DNA of 64,000 nucleotides from assembly GCF_010646885.2 (NCBI RefSeq), contig NZ_CP050700.1:5896001-5960000 (forward strand), read 5' to 3'. Shown piece after piece: positions 16,530 through 24,835 of this stretch. Source of the DNA: Desulfopila sp. IMCC35008 (GTDB lineage: Bacteria > Desulfobacterota > Desulfobulbia > Desulfobulbales > Desulfocapsaceae). How positions within the stretch are numbered: position 1 is the first letter of the stretch; each line of letters starts with the position of its first letter. A model generated the notes under the pieces. The model was not told where the DNA came from. It made no database searches and saw only the letters and a program-made list of their open reading frames with translations. The position numbers and the translations under genes were made by a program.

Positions 16530-17642
16530 TTAGAGGAACTTTTCAACCGAAGTATAGTCGAGGCCAAATGCCTCAGCAACAGCCTTGTAAGTTATCTGAC
16601 CATCGATAACATTGGCGCCGAGTTTGATCTCTTCATTCTCCTGCATGGCCTTCTTCCAGCCTTTGTTCGCGATCTCGACAGCATACGGGAGGGTTGCGTT
16701 GGTCAGGGCAACGGTAGATGTACGGGCAACAGCACCCGGCATATTGGCAACGCAGTAGTGGACAACACCATCAACAACAAAAGTCGGCTCGGCATGGGTG
16801 GTGGCCTTAGCGGTTTCAATGCAGCCACCCTGGTCGATAGCAACATCGACGATGACGGAGCCGTCTTTCATCTCTTTCAGCATCTCGCGAGAGATCAGCT
16901 TGGGAGCCTTGGCACCAGGGATCAGCACAGCACCGATGACCAGATCGGCCTTGGTTACATACTCTTTCAGGATAGCCGGGTTGGACATAATCGGGAAGAC
17001 ATTAGCAGGCATGACATCGTCAAGGTACGCTAATCTTTCAAGGTTGGTGTCGAGCATATACACCTTGGCGCCGAGTCCTGCGGCCATTTTTGCAGCATTG
17101 AGACCTACCACACCACCACCGATAACGACAACGGTGGCCGGGGCAACACCTTTCACACCACCAAGAAGGATACCGCGTCCGCCCTCAGGCATTTCAAGAT
17201 ACTTTGCTCCTTCCTGGGCAGCCATACGACCGGCAACCTCAGACATGGGTACCAGCAGGGGCAGGGATCCGTCTTTTTTCTCGATGGTTTCATATGCGAT
17301 GTTGACGGACTTGGCCTTCATCAGCGCCTTGGTCTGCGGCTCGTCAGCCGCGAGGTGCAGATAGGTGAAAACGATCTGACCTTCACGGATGAGATCGTAT
17401 TCGGAAGGCTGCGGCTCTTTGACATGCATAACCATGTCACAGGTGCCATAAACATCGGCAGGGGTTTCTGCGATGGTTGCTCCTGCTGCAACATAATCTT
17501 CATTAGGAAATCCGGCGCCGGTGCCTGCATTATTCTCAACAACGACCTCATGGCCGTTGGCGATCATGGTGGCAACACCAGAAGGAACCATGCATACGCG
17601 ATTTTCCAGTACCTTGATTTCCTTTAAAATTCCGACTTTCAT
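16530..17642 (-). CDS. ald: Alanine dehydrogenase
   Basis: 370 residues, the standard length. Catalyses L-alanine + NAD+ + water to pyruvate + ammonia + NADH. Visible: the N-terminal substrate region (VGILKEIKVLENRV), the LHLAAD segment that carries the catalytic His near 96, the Rossmann motif VVVIGGGVVGLNAAKMAAGLGA near 170, and DVAIDQGGCIETAKATTH further on. GGAGGTAG precedes the ATG. It is placed 107 nt after tpa. In taurine dissimilation it recycles the alanine formed by Tpa, releases ammonium and supplies NADH. The usual RVALTPAGV is RVCMVPSGV here, a small departure near the N-terminus. Confidence 0.95.
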   Translation of the reverse strand: MKVGILKEIKVLENRVCMVPSGVATMIANGHEVVVENNAGTGAGFPNEDYVAAGATIAETPADVYGTCDMVMHVKEPQPSEYDLIREGQIVFTYLHLAADEPQTKALMKAKSVNIAYETIEKKDGSLPLLVPMSEVAGRMAAQEGAKYLEMPEGGRGILLGGVKGVAPATVVVIGGGVVGLNAAKMAAGLGAKVYMLDTNLERLAYLDDVMPANVFPIMSNPAILKEYVTKADLVIGAVLIPGAKAPKLISREMLKEMKDGSVIVDVAIDQGGCIETAKATTHAEPTFVVDGVVHYCVANMPGAVARTSTVALTNATLPYAVEIANKGWKKAMQENEEIKLGANVIDGQITYKAVAEAFGLDYTSVEKFL

Positions 17643-17749
17643 CTTCTACCTCCGAGGGTATGTAGAATGTAATGTTCATGCTGCCGTCGTCCGCTGTGGC
17701 CGACGGCTATATTCCGTTGTACCGGTCCAGGAGTGCCCGGGGCCGGTTA

Positions 17750-19144
17750 TTAAATACCTTTTTCGAGGGCCTTGCGAACGCTCGCGACTACATGGTCGAC
17801 CTGTTCCTTGGTGATAATAAGGGAAGGTGCGAAATTCATAACGGTGTTCAAACCGTCGAAACTTGAGTTCGTCCGACCGACGATGACGTTTTCTGCCATA
17901 ACATTACCCATGATTGAGGCCATCTCGGCTTCGGATACCGGCTCTTTTGTCTCTTTGTTACGCACAAATTCTATGCCGCAGAACAGACCGACACCGCGTA
18001 CGTCACCGACGATGGACAGCTCCTTGAGCTCAGTGAGTTTTTCCAGGAGATAAGCACCAACTTGTTCACTGTTCTCCATCAACTTTTCATCTTCAATGAT
18101 TCTGGTTGATTCCAGGGCCGCGGCCATGGGACCGGCGCAGCCACCGTAGGTAGAGATGTCGCGGAAGTAGTTGAGTCGTGTTTCAGGGTCGCTCGGATCG
18201 TTGATGAAGAGGTCGTAGATCTCCTGTTTGACAACTGTGGCAGACAGTGGTTCGTAGGAGCTGGCCAGACCTTTAGCCATCGTGACGATATCAGGGTCGA
18301 CGTCATACTGCTCGTGGCCCCAGAATTTCCCCGTCCGGGCAAATCCGCAGACGACTTCGTCCATGATCAACCAGATATCATGCTTCCGGCAAATATCCTG
18401 AACAATAGGGTAGTATTCCTTAACGGGAGGGATGATACCGCCGCCGGCAGTGATCGGCTCGACGATTACGGCCCCGACGGTATCCGCGCCTTCTTTGGCA
18501 ATCACATCTTCTATCGCGTGGGCGCAGTCAATGTTACACTCTGGGTACGTCTTGTCAAACGGACAGCGGTAGCAGCAGCAGTGCGGAAATTCTACAAAGC
18601 CATCAAGGAATGGGCCGAAATCCTTTTTACGCTGGATCTGGCCGGTGGCACTCATGGCAGCGATGGTCGTTCCATGGTAATCGCGGTCGCGAAAGAGTAT
18701 TTTGTATTTCCCTTCACGTCCGGGAACGATACGTGATGCCTGGCGGACAATTTTGAACGCTTTCTCGTTGGCTTCAGAGCCACTGTTGGAGAAGTAGACC
18801 TTGCCCATACGGGGTAACTTCTCGAGCAGTTTCTCCGCAAATTTAATGGCTGGGACATTACCAAAGACACCTGCAAAATATGGCATCTCAACCAATTGGT
18901 CGTAGACTGCCCTGGCAACAGATTCACGTCCATACCCGACCATTACAGACCATACGCCACCGGAGGTCATATCTGTATATTCGCGGCCACGGATGTCAGT
19001 AACGGTAATACCCTCACCTTTTACAATGATCATCTGCTCACTGGATTCAAAGACTTTATGTGGCTTTAAGTGGTGCCACAGAAAATCCTTGTCGCCCTTA
19101 ACCATTTCATTCGCATCGTATTCTAGCCAGTTTGTGTTTGCCAT
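17750..19144 (-). CDS. tpa: Taurine-pyruvate aminotransferase (copy 1)
   Basis: 464 residues from the ATG at 19144 (AGAGGA about 10 nt upstream; an in-frame ATG 8 codons earlier has no such site). Class III PLP aminotransferase: SNSGSEANEKAFKIVRQ near 110, IMDEVVCGFARTGKFW near 255, and Schiff-base Lys in TMAKGLASSYEPL near 290. Transfers the amino group of taurine to pyruvate, giving sulfoacetaldehyde and L-alanine. It is assigned as Tpa from its family signature and its place between xsc and ald. A Cys-rich insert CCCYRCPFDKTYPEC (about 185-200) is also present in copy 2. The ends of both enzymes share GRTNSSF/GRTNRSL, near the taurine-type substrate site by analogy. Confidence 0.92.
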   Translation of the reverse strand: MANTNWLEYDANEMVKGDKDFLWHHLKPHKVFESSEQMIIVKGEGITVTDIRGREYTDMTSGGVWSVMVGYGRESVARAVYDQLVEMPYFAGVFGNVPAIKFAEKLLEKLPRMGKVYFSNSGSEANEKAFKIVRQASRIVPGREGKYKILFRDRDYHGTTIAAMSATGQIQRKKDFGPFLDGFVEFPHCCCYRCPFDKTYPECNIDCAHAIEDVIAKEGADTVGAVIVEPITAGGGIIPPVKEYYPIVQDICRKHDIWLIMDEVVCGFARTGKFWGHEQYDVDPDIVTMAKGLASSYEPLSATVVKQEIYDLFINDPSDPETRLNYFRDISTYGGCAGPMAAALESTRIIEDEKLMENSEQVGAYLLEKLTELKELSIVGDVRGVGLFCGIEFVRNKETKEPVSEAEMASIMGNVMAENVIVGRTNSSFDGLNTVMNFAPSLIITKEQVDHVVASVRKALEKGI

Positions 19145-19289
19145 GACCTTATTCCTCTTGGTTGACATGAAACCCAGTCAATTGCCTGCGATAGCCGGTA
19201 GGGGGCTGACTGGTCAAATTCCGTTTCGATTGCAGTGCCCGTTGCCATTGGCAGGCACTATGGTAATACGGTGGAAGCTTTTTGTGTCC

Positions 19290-19316
19290 GCAGGGCATCA
19301 GCAAATGATGCCCTGC
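19290..19316. repeat. Hairpin between xsc and tpa
   Basis: GCAGGGCATCA (19290-19300) and TGATGCCCTGC (19306-19316) form a perfect 11-bp stem with a 5-nt loop, 15 nt after the xsc stop. There is no T run on the minus strand, so it is more likely a processing or stabilising element that sets xsc:tpa mRNA ratio than a full terminator. Confidence 0.6.
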
Positions 19317-19330
19317 AGATATCAGGTGAT

Positions 19331-21118
19331 TTATGCCCCTTGTTGCGGGCACATGTCATCTTTACTTATACCGGCAACGACCTCAGGCTTTTTCATGGCA
19401 TCACGGCGGAAGGGTTCGCCAAGCTCCATGTTGGTAAGCACCTCGATGAATGTGGTCTTGCCATCTTCCATCTGGGCCTTGACTGCAGATTTGAGTGTCT
19501 CGGTCAGTTCATCCATGGATCGTACCTGGACTCCTTCAACACCACAGGCCTGAGCTATGCCGGCATAAGAGACGTTGCGATCCAGCTCGGTGCCGACAAA
19601 GTTGTCGTTGTACCAGAGGGTGGTGTTGCGTTTTTCTGCACCCCAATGGTAGTTGCGGAAAATAACCATGGTGACAGGAGGCCAGGAGTCGCGACCGCAG
19701 GATACCATTTCGTTCATGGAGATACCGAAAGCTCCATCACCGGCAAAACCGACAACCGGTACGTCCGGCTGACCGACTTTAGCACCGCAGATAGCCGGGA
19801 AACCATAACCGCAGGGGCCGAACATGCCAGGAGCGAGGTACTTGCGGCCTTTCTCGAAGGTCGGGTAGGCGGCACCCAGGGCGCAGCTGTTGCCGATATC
19901 ACCGGAGATGATTGCATCTTCAGGCAGGGCCTTGACGATTGCGCGCCATGCCATCCGGGAGGTGATCTTGTCCGGATCCGCTTTCTGGGCACGTGCATTC
20001 CAGTCGGTACCCGGGTCGTCGTTCTCATGATCCATGGTGGCCAGGTCTGCCGCCCAATCCGCCTTGGTTTTGGCAATAACCGCTTTCCTTTCTTCCCGAT
20101 CTGTATCACCGGCACTGTCGGAAAGCTGTGCAAGAATTGATTGAGCTACCTTCTTGGCATCACCGACAATTCCTACGGCCAATTTTTTGGTCAGGCCGAT
20201 CCGATCAGGGTTGATGTCAACTTGGATAACGTCTGCATTCTCCGGCCAGTAATCCATGCCATAGCCCGGTAGGGTGGAGAATGGATTGAGACGGGTACCG
20301 AGTGCGAGTACTACGTCGGCTTTGGAGATGAGTTCCATAGCTGCCCTGGAACCGTTATAACCGAGAGTGCCGGTGTGCAGGGGGTGGCTGCCTGGGAAAG
20401 AATCGTTGTGCTGGTAACCACAGGCTACCGGTGCATCAAGACGCTCGGCCAGTGCCTTGGAATCCTCAATGGCACCACCGATAACGACACCGCCACCGTT
20501 CAGAATGACCGGGAATTTTGCCTTGGAAAGAAGCTCGGCCGCCTTGGCGATTGCATCAGAACCACCGGCGGGCAGCTCAAAGTCGATAATGGTCGGCAAC
20601 TCTATCTCAATAACCTGAGTCCAGAAGTCGCGGGGTACGTTGATCTGGGCAGGAGCAGAGGCCCGCTTGGCCTTAATGATGACACGGTTCAGGACCTCAG
20701 CGATACGTGCGGGATGACGTACCTCCTCCTGGTAGGCAACCATGTCCTCAAATGCTGCCATCTGGGGAACTTCCTGGAAGCCGCCCTGACCCATGGCCAT
20801 GTTGGCAGCCTGCGGGGTAACCAGCAGCAGCGGTGTGTGGTTCCAATAAGCGGTTTTTACAGGGGTGACGAAGTTGGTGATGCCGGGGCCGTTCTGGGCT
20901 ATCATCATGGACATCTTGCCGGTCGCACGGGTATACCCGTCAGACATCATACCTGCATTTCCTTCGTGGGCACAGTCCCAGAAAGTAATTCCCGCCTTGG
21001 GGAACAGGTCGGAGATAGGCATCATCGCCGATCCAATGATACCGAAAGCATGCTCAATACCGTGCATCTGAAGAACTTTTATGAATGCCTCTTCTGTGGT
21101 CATCTTCATTTTAGCCAT
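19331..21118 (-). CDS. xsc: Sulfoacetaldehyde acetyltransferase
   Basis: 595 residues, the expected size for Xsc. Thiamine-diphosphate enzyme: sulfoacetaldehyde + phosphate to acetyl phosphate + sulfite. N-terminal Pyr domain with the catalytic-Glu region (CAHEGNAGMMSDGYTRATG near 50), a central domain (VILNGGGVVIGGA), and a C-terminal PP domain with GDGAFGISMNEMVSCGRDSWPP (near 455), where GDG and the later Asn bind Mg-ThDP. The stretch FRNYHWGAEKRNTTLWY is characteristic of Xsc rather than of acetolactate synthase. It is the first gene of the xsc-tpa-ald unit. Sulfite would go to dissimilatory sulfite reductase and acetyl phosphate to acetate kinase or phosphotransacetylase; none of these is in this window. 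Confidence 0.95.
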   Translation of the reverse strand: MAKMKMTTEEAFIKVLQMHGIEHAFGIIGSAMMPISDLFPKAGITFWDCAHEGNAGMMSDGYTRATGKMSMMIAQNGPGITNFVTPVKTAYWNHTPLLLVTPQAANMAMGQGGFQEVPQMAAFEDMVAYQEEVRHPARIAEVLNRVIIKAKRASAPAQINVPRDFWTQVIEIELPTIIDFELPAGGSDAIAKAAELLSKAKFPVILNGGGVVIGGAIEDSKALAERLDAPVACGYQHNDSFPGSHPLHTGTLGYNGSRAAMELISKADVVLALGTRLNPFSTLPGYGMDYWPENADVIQVDINPDRIGLTKKLAVGIVGDAKKVAQSILAQLSDSAGDTDREERKAVIAKTKADWAADLATMDHENDDPGTDWNARAQKADPDKITSRMAWRAIVKALPEDAIISGDIGNSCALGAAYPTFEKGRKYLAPGMFGPCGYGFPAICGAKVGQPDVPVVGFAGDGAFGISMNEMVSCGRDSWPPVTMVIFRNYHWGAEKRNTTLWYNDNFVGTELDRNVSYAGIAQACGVEGVQVRSMDELTETLKSAVKAQMEDGKTTFIEVLTNMELGEPFRRDAMKKPEVVAGISKDDMCPQQGA

Positions 21119-21204
21119 TTTTCTTCTCCATTATATTTTGTATTCCCTGTCAGGGAGAATTACCTGCATCAGTCCGCAGGTGCATCCGAACTCTCTTTAA
21201 AATA

Positions 21205-21235
21205 TCTGATACACCAGATACCAGTCTCGTGTCAA
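21205..21235 (-). promoter_or_regulatory. Putative xsc promoter with palindromic operator
   Basis: On the minus strand TTGACA (21230-21235) is followed 18 nt later by TATCAG (21206-21211). The palindrome TCTGGTGTATCAGA (21205-21218) overlaps the -10 side. It matches the dctM operator at 11 of 14 positions and stands at nearly the same distance from TTGACA. The predicted leader is about 85 nt. Confidence 0.65.
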
Positions 21236-21494
21236 CAGAATTTCCCCTCCCCTGATTCTATTTTCCACTACTCTTTTTTTCGCTTTTCAGGTGTACTGCC
21301 CCTTAAACACATCACAAATCGGAAAAAAACAGTTTTATAAGAGGATAGACGAAATTTCGGAATGACGGACCGGTGGCATTCAGCCACTCTGGCGGCCAGG
21401 TGATTGGCTACAGATTCCACGGTCACCGGGTAGGGGGCATCGTGGTGAAGAGTTCATGGGAGGAGGTCAGGTCCTCGTGCCTGTGTGCGTATCA

Positions 21495-21534
21495 GAAAAA
21501 AAGCCGCCGGACAGTTTTTACTGTCCGGCGGCTT
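21495..21534 (-). terminator. Intrinsic terminator after the tpa2 unit
   Basis: AAGCCGCCGGACAGT (21501-21515) and ACTGTCCGGCGGCTT (21520-21534) form a perfect 15-bp stem with a 4-nt loop. On the minus strand it is followed by six T residues (21495-21500). It separates mmsA2-tpa2 from the xsc promoter. Confidence 0.92.
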
Positions 21535-21599
21535 GTAAAGTTTTCTGAACCAGGAGAACCTTTCTCCTTCGTCGAGAACAGGGATGCCAAGGTGGAAAA

Positions 21600-22973
21600 T
21601 TACCGGCCAAGTACGGCGATGAGTCCGTTCATGGTCGCATCTACTATCGTATCGATGTCTTTTTTAGTTGCAATAAGTGCAGGGCAAAAGGTCAGGGTGT
21701 TATTTAAATTCGGAAGGCTACGGTTTGTCCGGCCGATGATTACACCGTTTTTCATGCAATGACCGACGATCTCAACCAGTTTACCCTCTGGCATCGCCTC
21801 TCTGGTCTGGCAATCCACGACCAGTTCGACACCGGCAAAGAGGCCCACACCGCGGATATCACCTACATTTTTATGTGAACCAAGTTTTTCTTTCAGCTGT
21901 GTCAGGAAATACGCACCAATATCCCTGCTGTTTGCTACCAGGTTGTCTTCCTCAATGACCTTGATATTTGCCACACCGGCAGCAGCGGATCCCGCGCATC
22001 CACCATAGGTGCTGATGTCACGAAAGTAAGATGCCGGATCAGAAGGTTCGTTGATAAACTCGTTGAACACTGCCTCAGTGGTGATTGTTGCAGCGAGAGG
22101 GGCATAGGAACTTGCCAGACCTTTAGCGGTTGTGACGATATCGGGGATAATATCATAGTGCTGATAGCCAAACCATTTCCCGGTTCTGCCAAGGCCGCAG
22201 ACCACTTCGTCTATGATGAGCCAAACGTCATATTTATCGCATATTTGGCGTACCATCGGCAGGTATTCTTTGACCGGGGCAATAATGCCACCGCCTGCAG
22301 TTATCGGCTCGACGATAACGCCACCAACTGTATCCGGACCTTCGCGCAGGATTGTCTCTTCTACCGCCCTGGCGCACTCGATTTCACATGAGCCGTATTC
22401 TTTATCGAATGGACAGCGGTAGCAGCAGCAGTGTTCAAATTCAACAAATCCAGGCGTATAAGGGCCGTATTGCATTTTTCGTTCTTCCTGGCCGCCTGCG
22501 CTAAGAGCTGTGATGGTCGTTCCGTGGTAATCCCGATCCCTGTAGAGGATCTTATGCTTTTTACCTTCAAACTTCAGGGCAGCACGCTGGCGAACCATCT
22601 TAAACGCTTTCTCGTTGGCTTCGGATCCTGAAGGCGAAAGATAAACCCGGTTTAGGCCATCCATTTTTTGAACGATAGCTTCTGCTAATTCCACACTTGG
22701 TACGGTGCCGACCGTCCCTGCAAAATAGCACATCTTCATTATCTGTTCACTGACAGCATCGACAATACGTTTCTCGCCATAACCGACATTGACACTCCAG
22801 ACGCCTCCTGAAAGTGCATCGAGATATTGCTTGCCGTTTATATCCCACACCTTCATGCCTTTGCCCTCGGTAATTATGAGGGGGTCGTTCTGTTTGAAGA
22901 TGGCATGCTGGGTGATATGGTGCCATAAATGGGCTTTATCTTTTGCGACTAATTCTCCGGTATCGGTAGTCAT
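21600..22973 (-). CDS. Taurine-pyruvate-type aminotransferase (copy 2)
   Basis: 457 residues from the ATG at 22973 (AAAGGA 6 nt upstream). A longer open frame exists but would run ~190 nt into the mmsA2 gene and its residues are unlike the family. Class III PLP aminotransferase: SPSGSEANEKAFKMVRQ, IIDEVVCGLGRTGKWF and the PLP Lys in TTAKGLASSYAPL. The same Cys-rich insert as copy 1 is present (CCCYRCPFDKEYGSC). The two are clearly paralogues but diverged through much of the chain. Pairing with an MmsA-like dehydrogenase and a PuuR-like regulator, rather than with xsc, suggests another omega-amino acid such as beta-alanine, homotaurine or hypotaurine; taurine itself cannot be excluded. Confidence 0.88.
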   Translation of the reverse strand: MTTDTGELVAKDKAHLWHHITQHAIFKQNDPLIITEGKGMKVWDINGKQYLDALSGGVWSVNVGYGEKRIVDAVSEQIMKMCYFAGTVGTVPSVELAEAIVQKMDGLNRVYLSPSGSEANEKAFKMVRQRAALKFEGKKHKILYRDRDYHGTTITALSAGGQEERKMQYGPYTPGFVEFEHCCCYRCPFDKEYGSCEIECARAVEETILREGPDTVGGVIVEPITAGGGIIAPVKEYLPMVRQICDKYDVWLIIDEVVCGLGRTGKWFGYQHYDIIPDIVTTAKGLASSYAPLAATITTEAVFNEFINEPSDPASYFRDISTYGGCAGSAAAGVANIKVIEEDNLVANSRDIGAYFLTQLKEKLGSHKNVGDIRGVGLFAGVELVVDCQTREAMPEGKLVEIVGHCMKNGVIIGRTNRSLPNLNNTLTFCPALIATKKDIDTIVDATMNGLIAVLGR

Positions 22974-23013
22974 TTTGTTTCCTTTATGTCCATGAGATTT
23001 TCGGGGTGACATC

Positions 23014-24516
23014 TCAATTATTACTGGGGAAAGAGAATTTGGCTCCTTCCCTGATACTTGAAGATGGCCAGCGCTGGGTAATTGTTTTGCGCCTGGTCCA
23101 GAAGCGGATACCATCTGGCCCGTACATGGAAAGGTCGCCGAAGAGTGAACGCTTCCAGCCGCCAAAGCTCTGGTAAGAGACGGGCACAGGCAGGGGAACA
23201 TTCACCCCGACCATGCCTACCTTGATATTATCGGTGAAGTAGCGTGCCGACTCGCCGTCTCTGGTGAATATGCAGGTACCATTCCCGTATTCATGGTCGT
23301 TGATCAGGTCCATTGCCTCCTGCTGGGTCGTGACTCGAACTATGCCAAGCACCGGTCCGAAGATTTCATCTTTATAGATTTTCATCTCCGGTGTGACATG
23401 GTCGAACAGGCAGCCTCCAAGAAAGTAGCCTTTTTCATAGCCTTCAATAGCGATGTTGCGGCCATCAACCACAAGTGTGGCACCTTCTTCCACGCCCAGG
23501 TCGACATATCCTGTTACCTTCTCGAAATGGGCCTTGGTGACCAAGGGGCCCATGTCGTTGTTATTGTCGCGACCAGGCCCGATCTTCATCATTGCCAGCT
23601 CGGCTTTGACTTTTTCTACTACGGTATCACCGGTTTCCTCTCCCACTGCCACTACTATTGGAAGAGCCATGCACCGTTCACCACAGGAACCGTAGGCGGC
23701 ACCCATGATGGCACTGACCGCGTTGTCGATATCTGCATCAGGCATGAGAATGGCGTGATTTTTTGCTCCGCCCAGCGCCTGAACGCGTTTGCCGTTAGCC
23801 GTGGCAGTTGAGTAGATATATTCTGCGATTGGGGTTGACCCGACAAAGCTGACGGCCTGGACACGGGAATCGTTGAGCAGGGTATCCACCGCCTCCTTGT
23901 CTCCCATGACCACATTGAGCACCCCTGCGGGGAGTCCGGCTTCGAGAGCGAGTTGGGCCATAAAGAGTGATGCTGTGGGAGTTCTCTCGGAAGGTTTCAG
24001 GACAAAGGTGTTCCCGCAAACGACAGCCAGTGGCCACATCCAGAAAGGGACCATGGCCGGAAAATTAAACGGGGTGATCCCGGCGACGACACCAAGTGGT
24101 TGAAATTCACTCCAGGAGTCAATGGACGTTCCAACATTCTTGCTATGCTCTCCTTTGAGCAATTGGGGAGCGCCGCAGGCGAACTCCACATTCTCGATAG
24201 CGCGGGTAAGCTCTCCCATTGCATCATGGTGAACCTTGCCGTGTTCGTCGGTAATCATGTTGCAGATAGTTTCGCTGTGTTCTTCCAGCAACACTTTCAG
24301 CTTGAACATGACCTGAGACCGTTTGGCGGGGGAGGTGTTTCTCCAGGCAGGGAATGCCTTGTCCGCAGCTGTAATTGCTTCTTCAACCGTGGCTTTTGTG
24401 GCCAGTGCAACCTGTTTGGTCACCTCACCGGTGGCAGGATTGTAGACATCCTGTCGGCGACCTCCGTTATCGGCTACGAGCTGACCATTTATTAAATGTC
24501 CGACAATCTTTTCCAT
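23014..24516 (-). CDS. CoA-acylating semialdehyde dehydrogenase, MmsA-like (copy 2)
   Basis: 500 residues from the ATG at 24516, chosen because GGAGGG lies 5 nt upstream. Strong methylmalonate/malonate-semialdehyde dehydrogenase signature: GVVAGITPFNFPAMVPFWM, then SFVGSTPIAEYIY, catalytic Cys near 282 in GSCGERCMALP, IYKDEIFGPVLGIVR and the C-terminal SFGGWKRSLFGD. Family reaction: semialdehyde + CoA + NAD+ to acyl-CoA (with decarboxylation for malonate semialdehyde). Only 40 nt separate its stop from the tpa2 start, so they form an operon. An aminotransferase plus MmsA pair is the layout used for beta-alanine to acetyl-CoA; a sulfonated analogue is possible here. It is distinct from copy 1, which has a different C-terminus. 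Confidence 0.9.
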   Translation of the reverse strand: MEKIVGHLINGQLVADNGGRRQDVYNPATGEVTKQVALATKATVEEAITAADKAFPAWRNTSPAKRSQVMFKLKVLLEEHSETICNMITDEHGKVHHDAMGELTRAIENVEFACGAPQLLKGEHSKNVGTSIDSWSEFQPLGVVAGITPFNFPAMVPFWMWPLAVVCGNTFVLKPSERTPTASLFMAQLALEAGLPAGVLNVVMGDKEAVDTLLNDSRVQAVSFVGSTPIAEYIYSTATANGKRVQALGGAKNHAILMPDADIDNAVSAIMGAAYGSCGERCMALPIVVAVGEETGDTVVEKVKAELAMMKIGPGRDNNNDMGPLVTKAHFEKVTGYVDLGVEEGATLVVDGRNIAIEGYEKGYFLGGCLFDHVTPEMKIYKDEIFGPVLGIVRVTTQQEAMDLINDHEYGNGTCIFTRDGESARYFTDNIKVGMVGVNVPLPVPVSYQSFGGWKRSLFGDLSMYGPDGIRFWTRRKTITQRWPSSSIREGAKFSFPSNN

Positions 24517-24835
24517 TTTTCCCTCCATTGGGCCATGTTCCCGCCTTGCTCTTTCCGCTGGCGAGGTGTTTTTATTTTTAGACGTAAGATGGAGCTGGAG
24601 ATACTGTAGCAGTGTTTAATAAATTAGACAATAAAAAATTACCCCGGTGACAGGGGAGGGAGAATGCGGAAGGAAGAAGAGGGGGGGTGGTTGTGTGTGT
24701 TATATATTAAACAAGTGCTCTGGCTTTAAGATGTGGGGGGATGGATTGAAAGCCTCGGGGCTCCGGGCAAGGGGAGAGTCGCTTTGCGGGAAGTCATGAA
24801 ATTCCGAGTGAAGTATCACCTGCAAAACGAGAGAA
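24517..24835. other. Intergenic region upstream of mmsA2 with repeated ATTAAACA motif
   Basis: 319 bp, no gene seen. The ATTAAACA motif occurs on the plus strand at 24706-24717 (ATTAAACAAGTG) and on the minus strand at 24611-24620 (ATTAAACACT). A related copy (TTTAAACAAATG, minus strand) lies at 25449-25460 upstream of the PuuR-like regulator. These may be its operators. The mmsA2 promoter is described separately. Confidence 0.4.
24603..24631 (-). promoter_or_regulatory. Putative mmsA2-tpa2 promoter
   Basis: On the minus strand TTGTCT (24626-24631) and TACAGT (24603-24608) are 17 nt apart, about 90 nt before the mmsA2 start. An ATTAAACA motif lies within the spacer, a good position for repression. 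Confidence 0.5.

Noticed and set aside
19235..20140. 301-codon open frame opposite xsc
   Set aside because: Antisense to xsc; no recognisable domain.
20375..21340. 321-codon open frame opposite xsc
   Set aside because: Antisense shadow of xsc, with composition typical of a reversed frame.
22974..23201. N-terminal extension of the tpa2 open frame
   Set aside because: It would overlap mmsA2 by ~190 nt, is unlike the family, and a good ribosome binding site marks the internal ATG at 22973.
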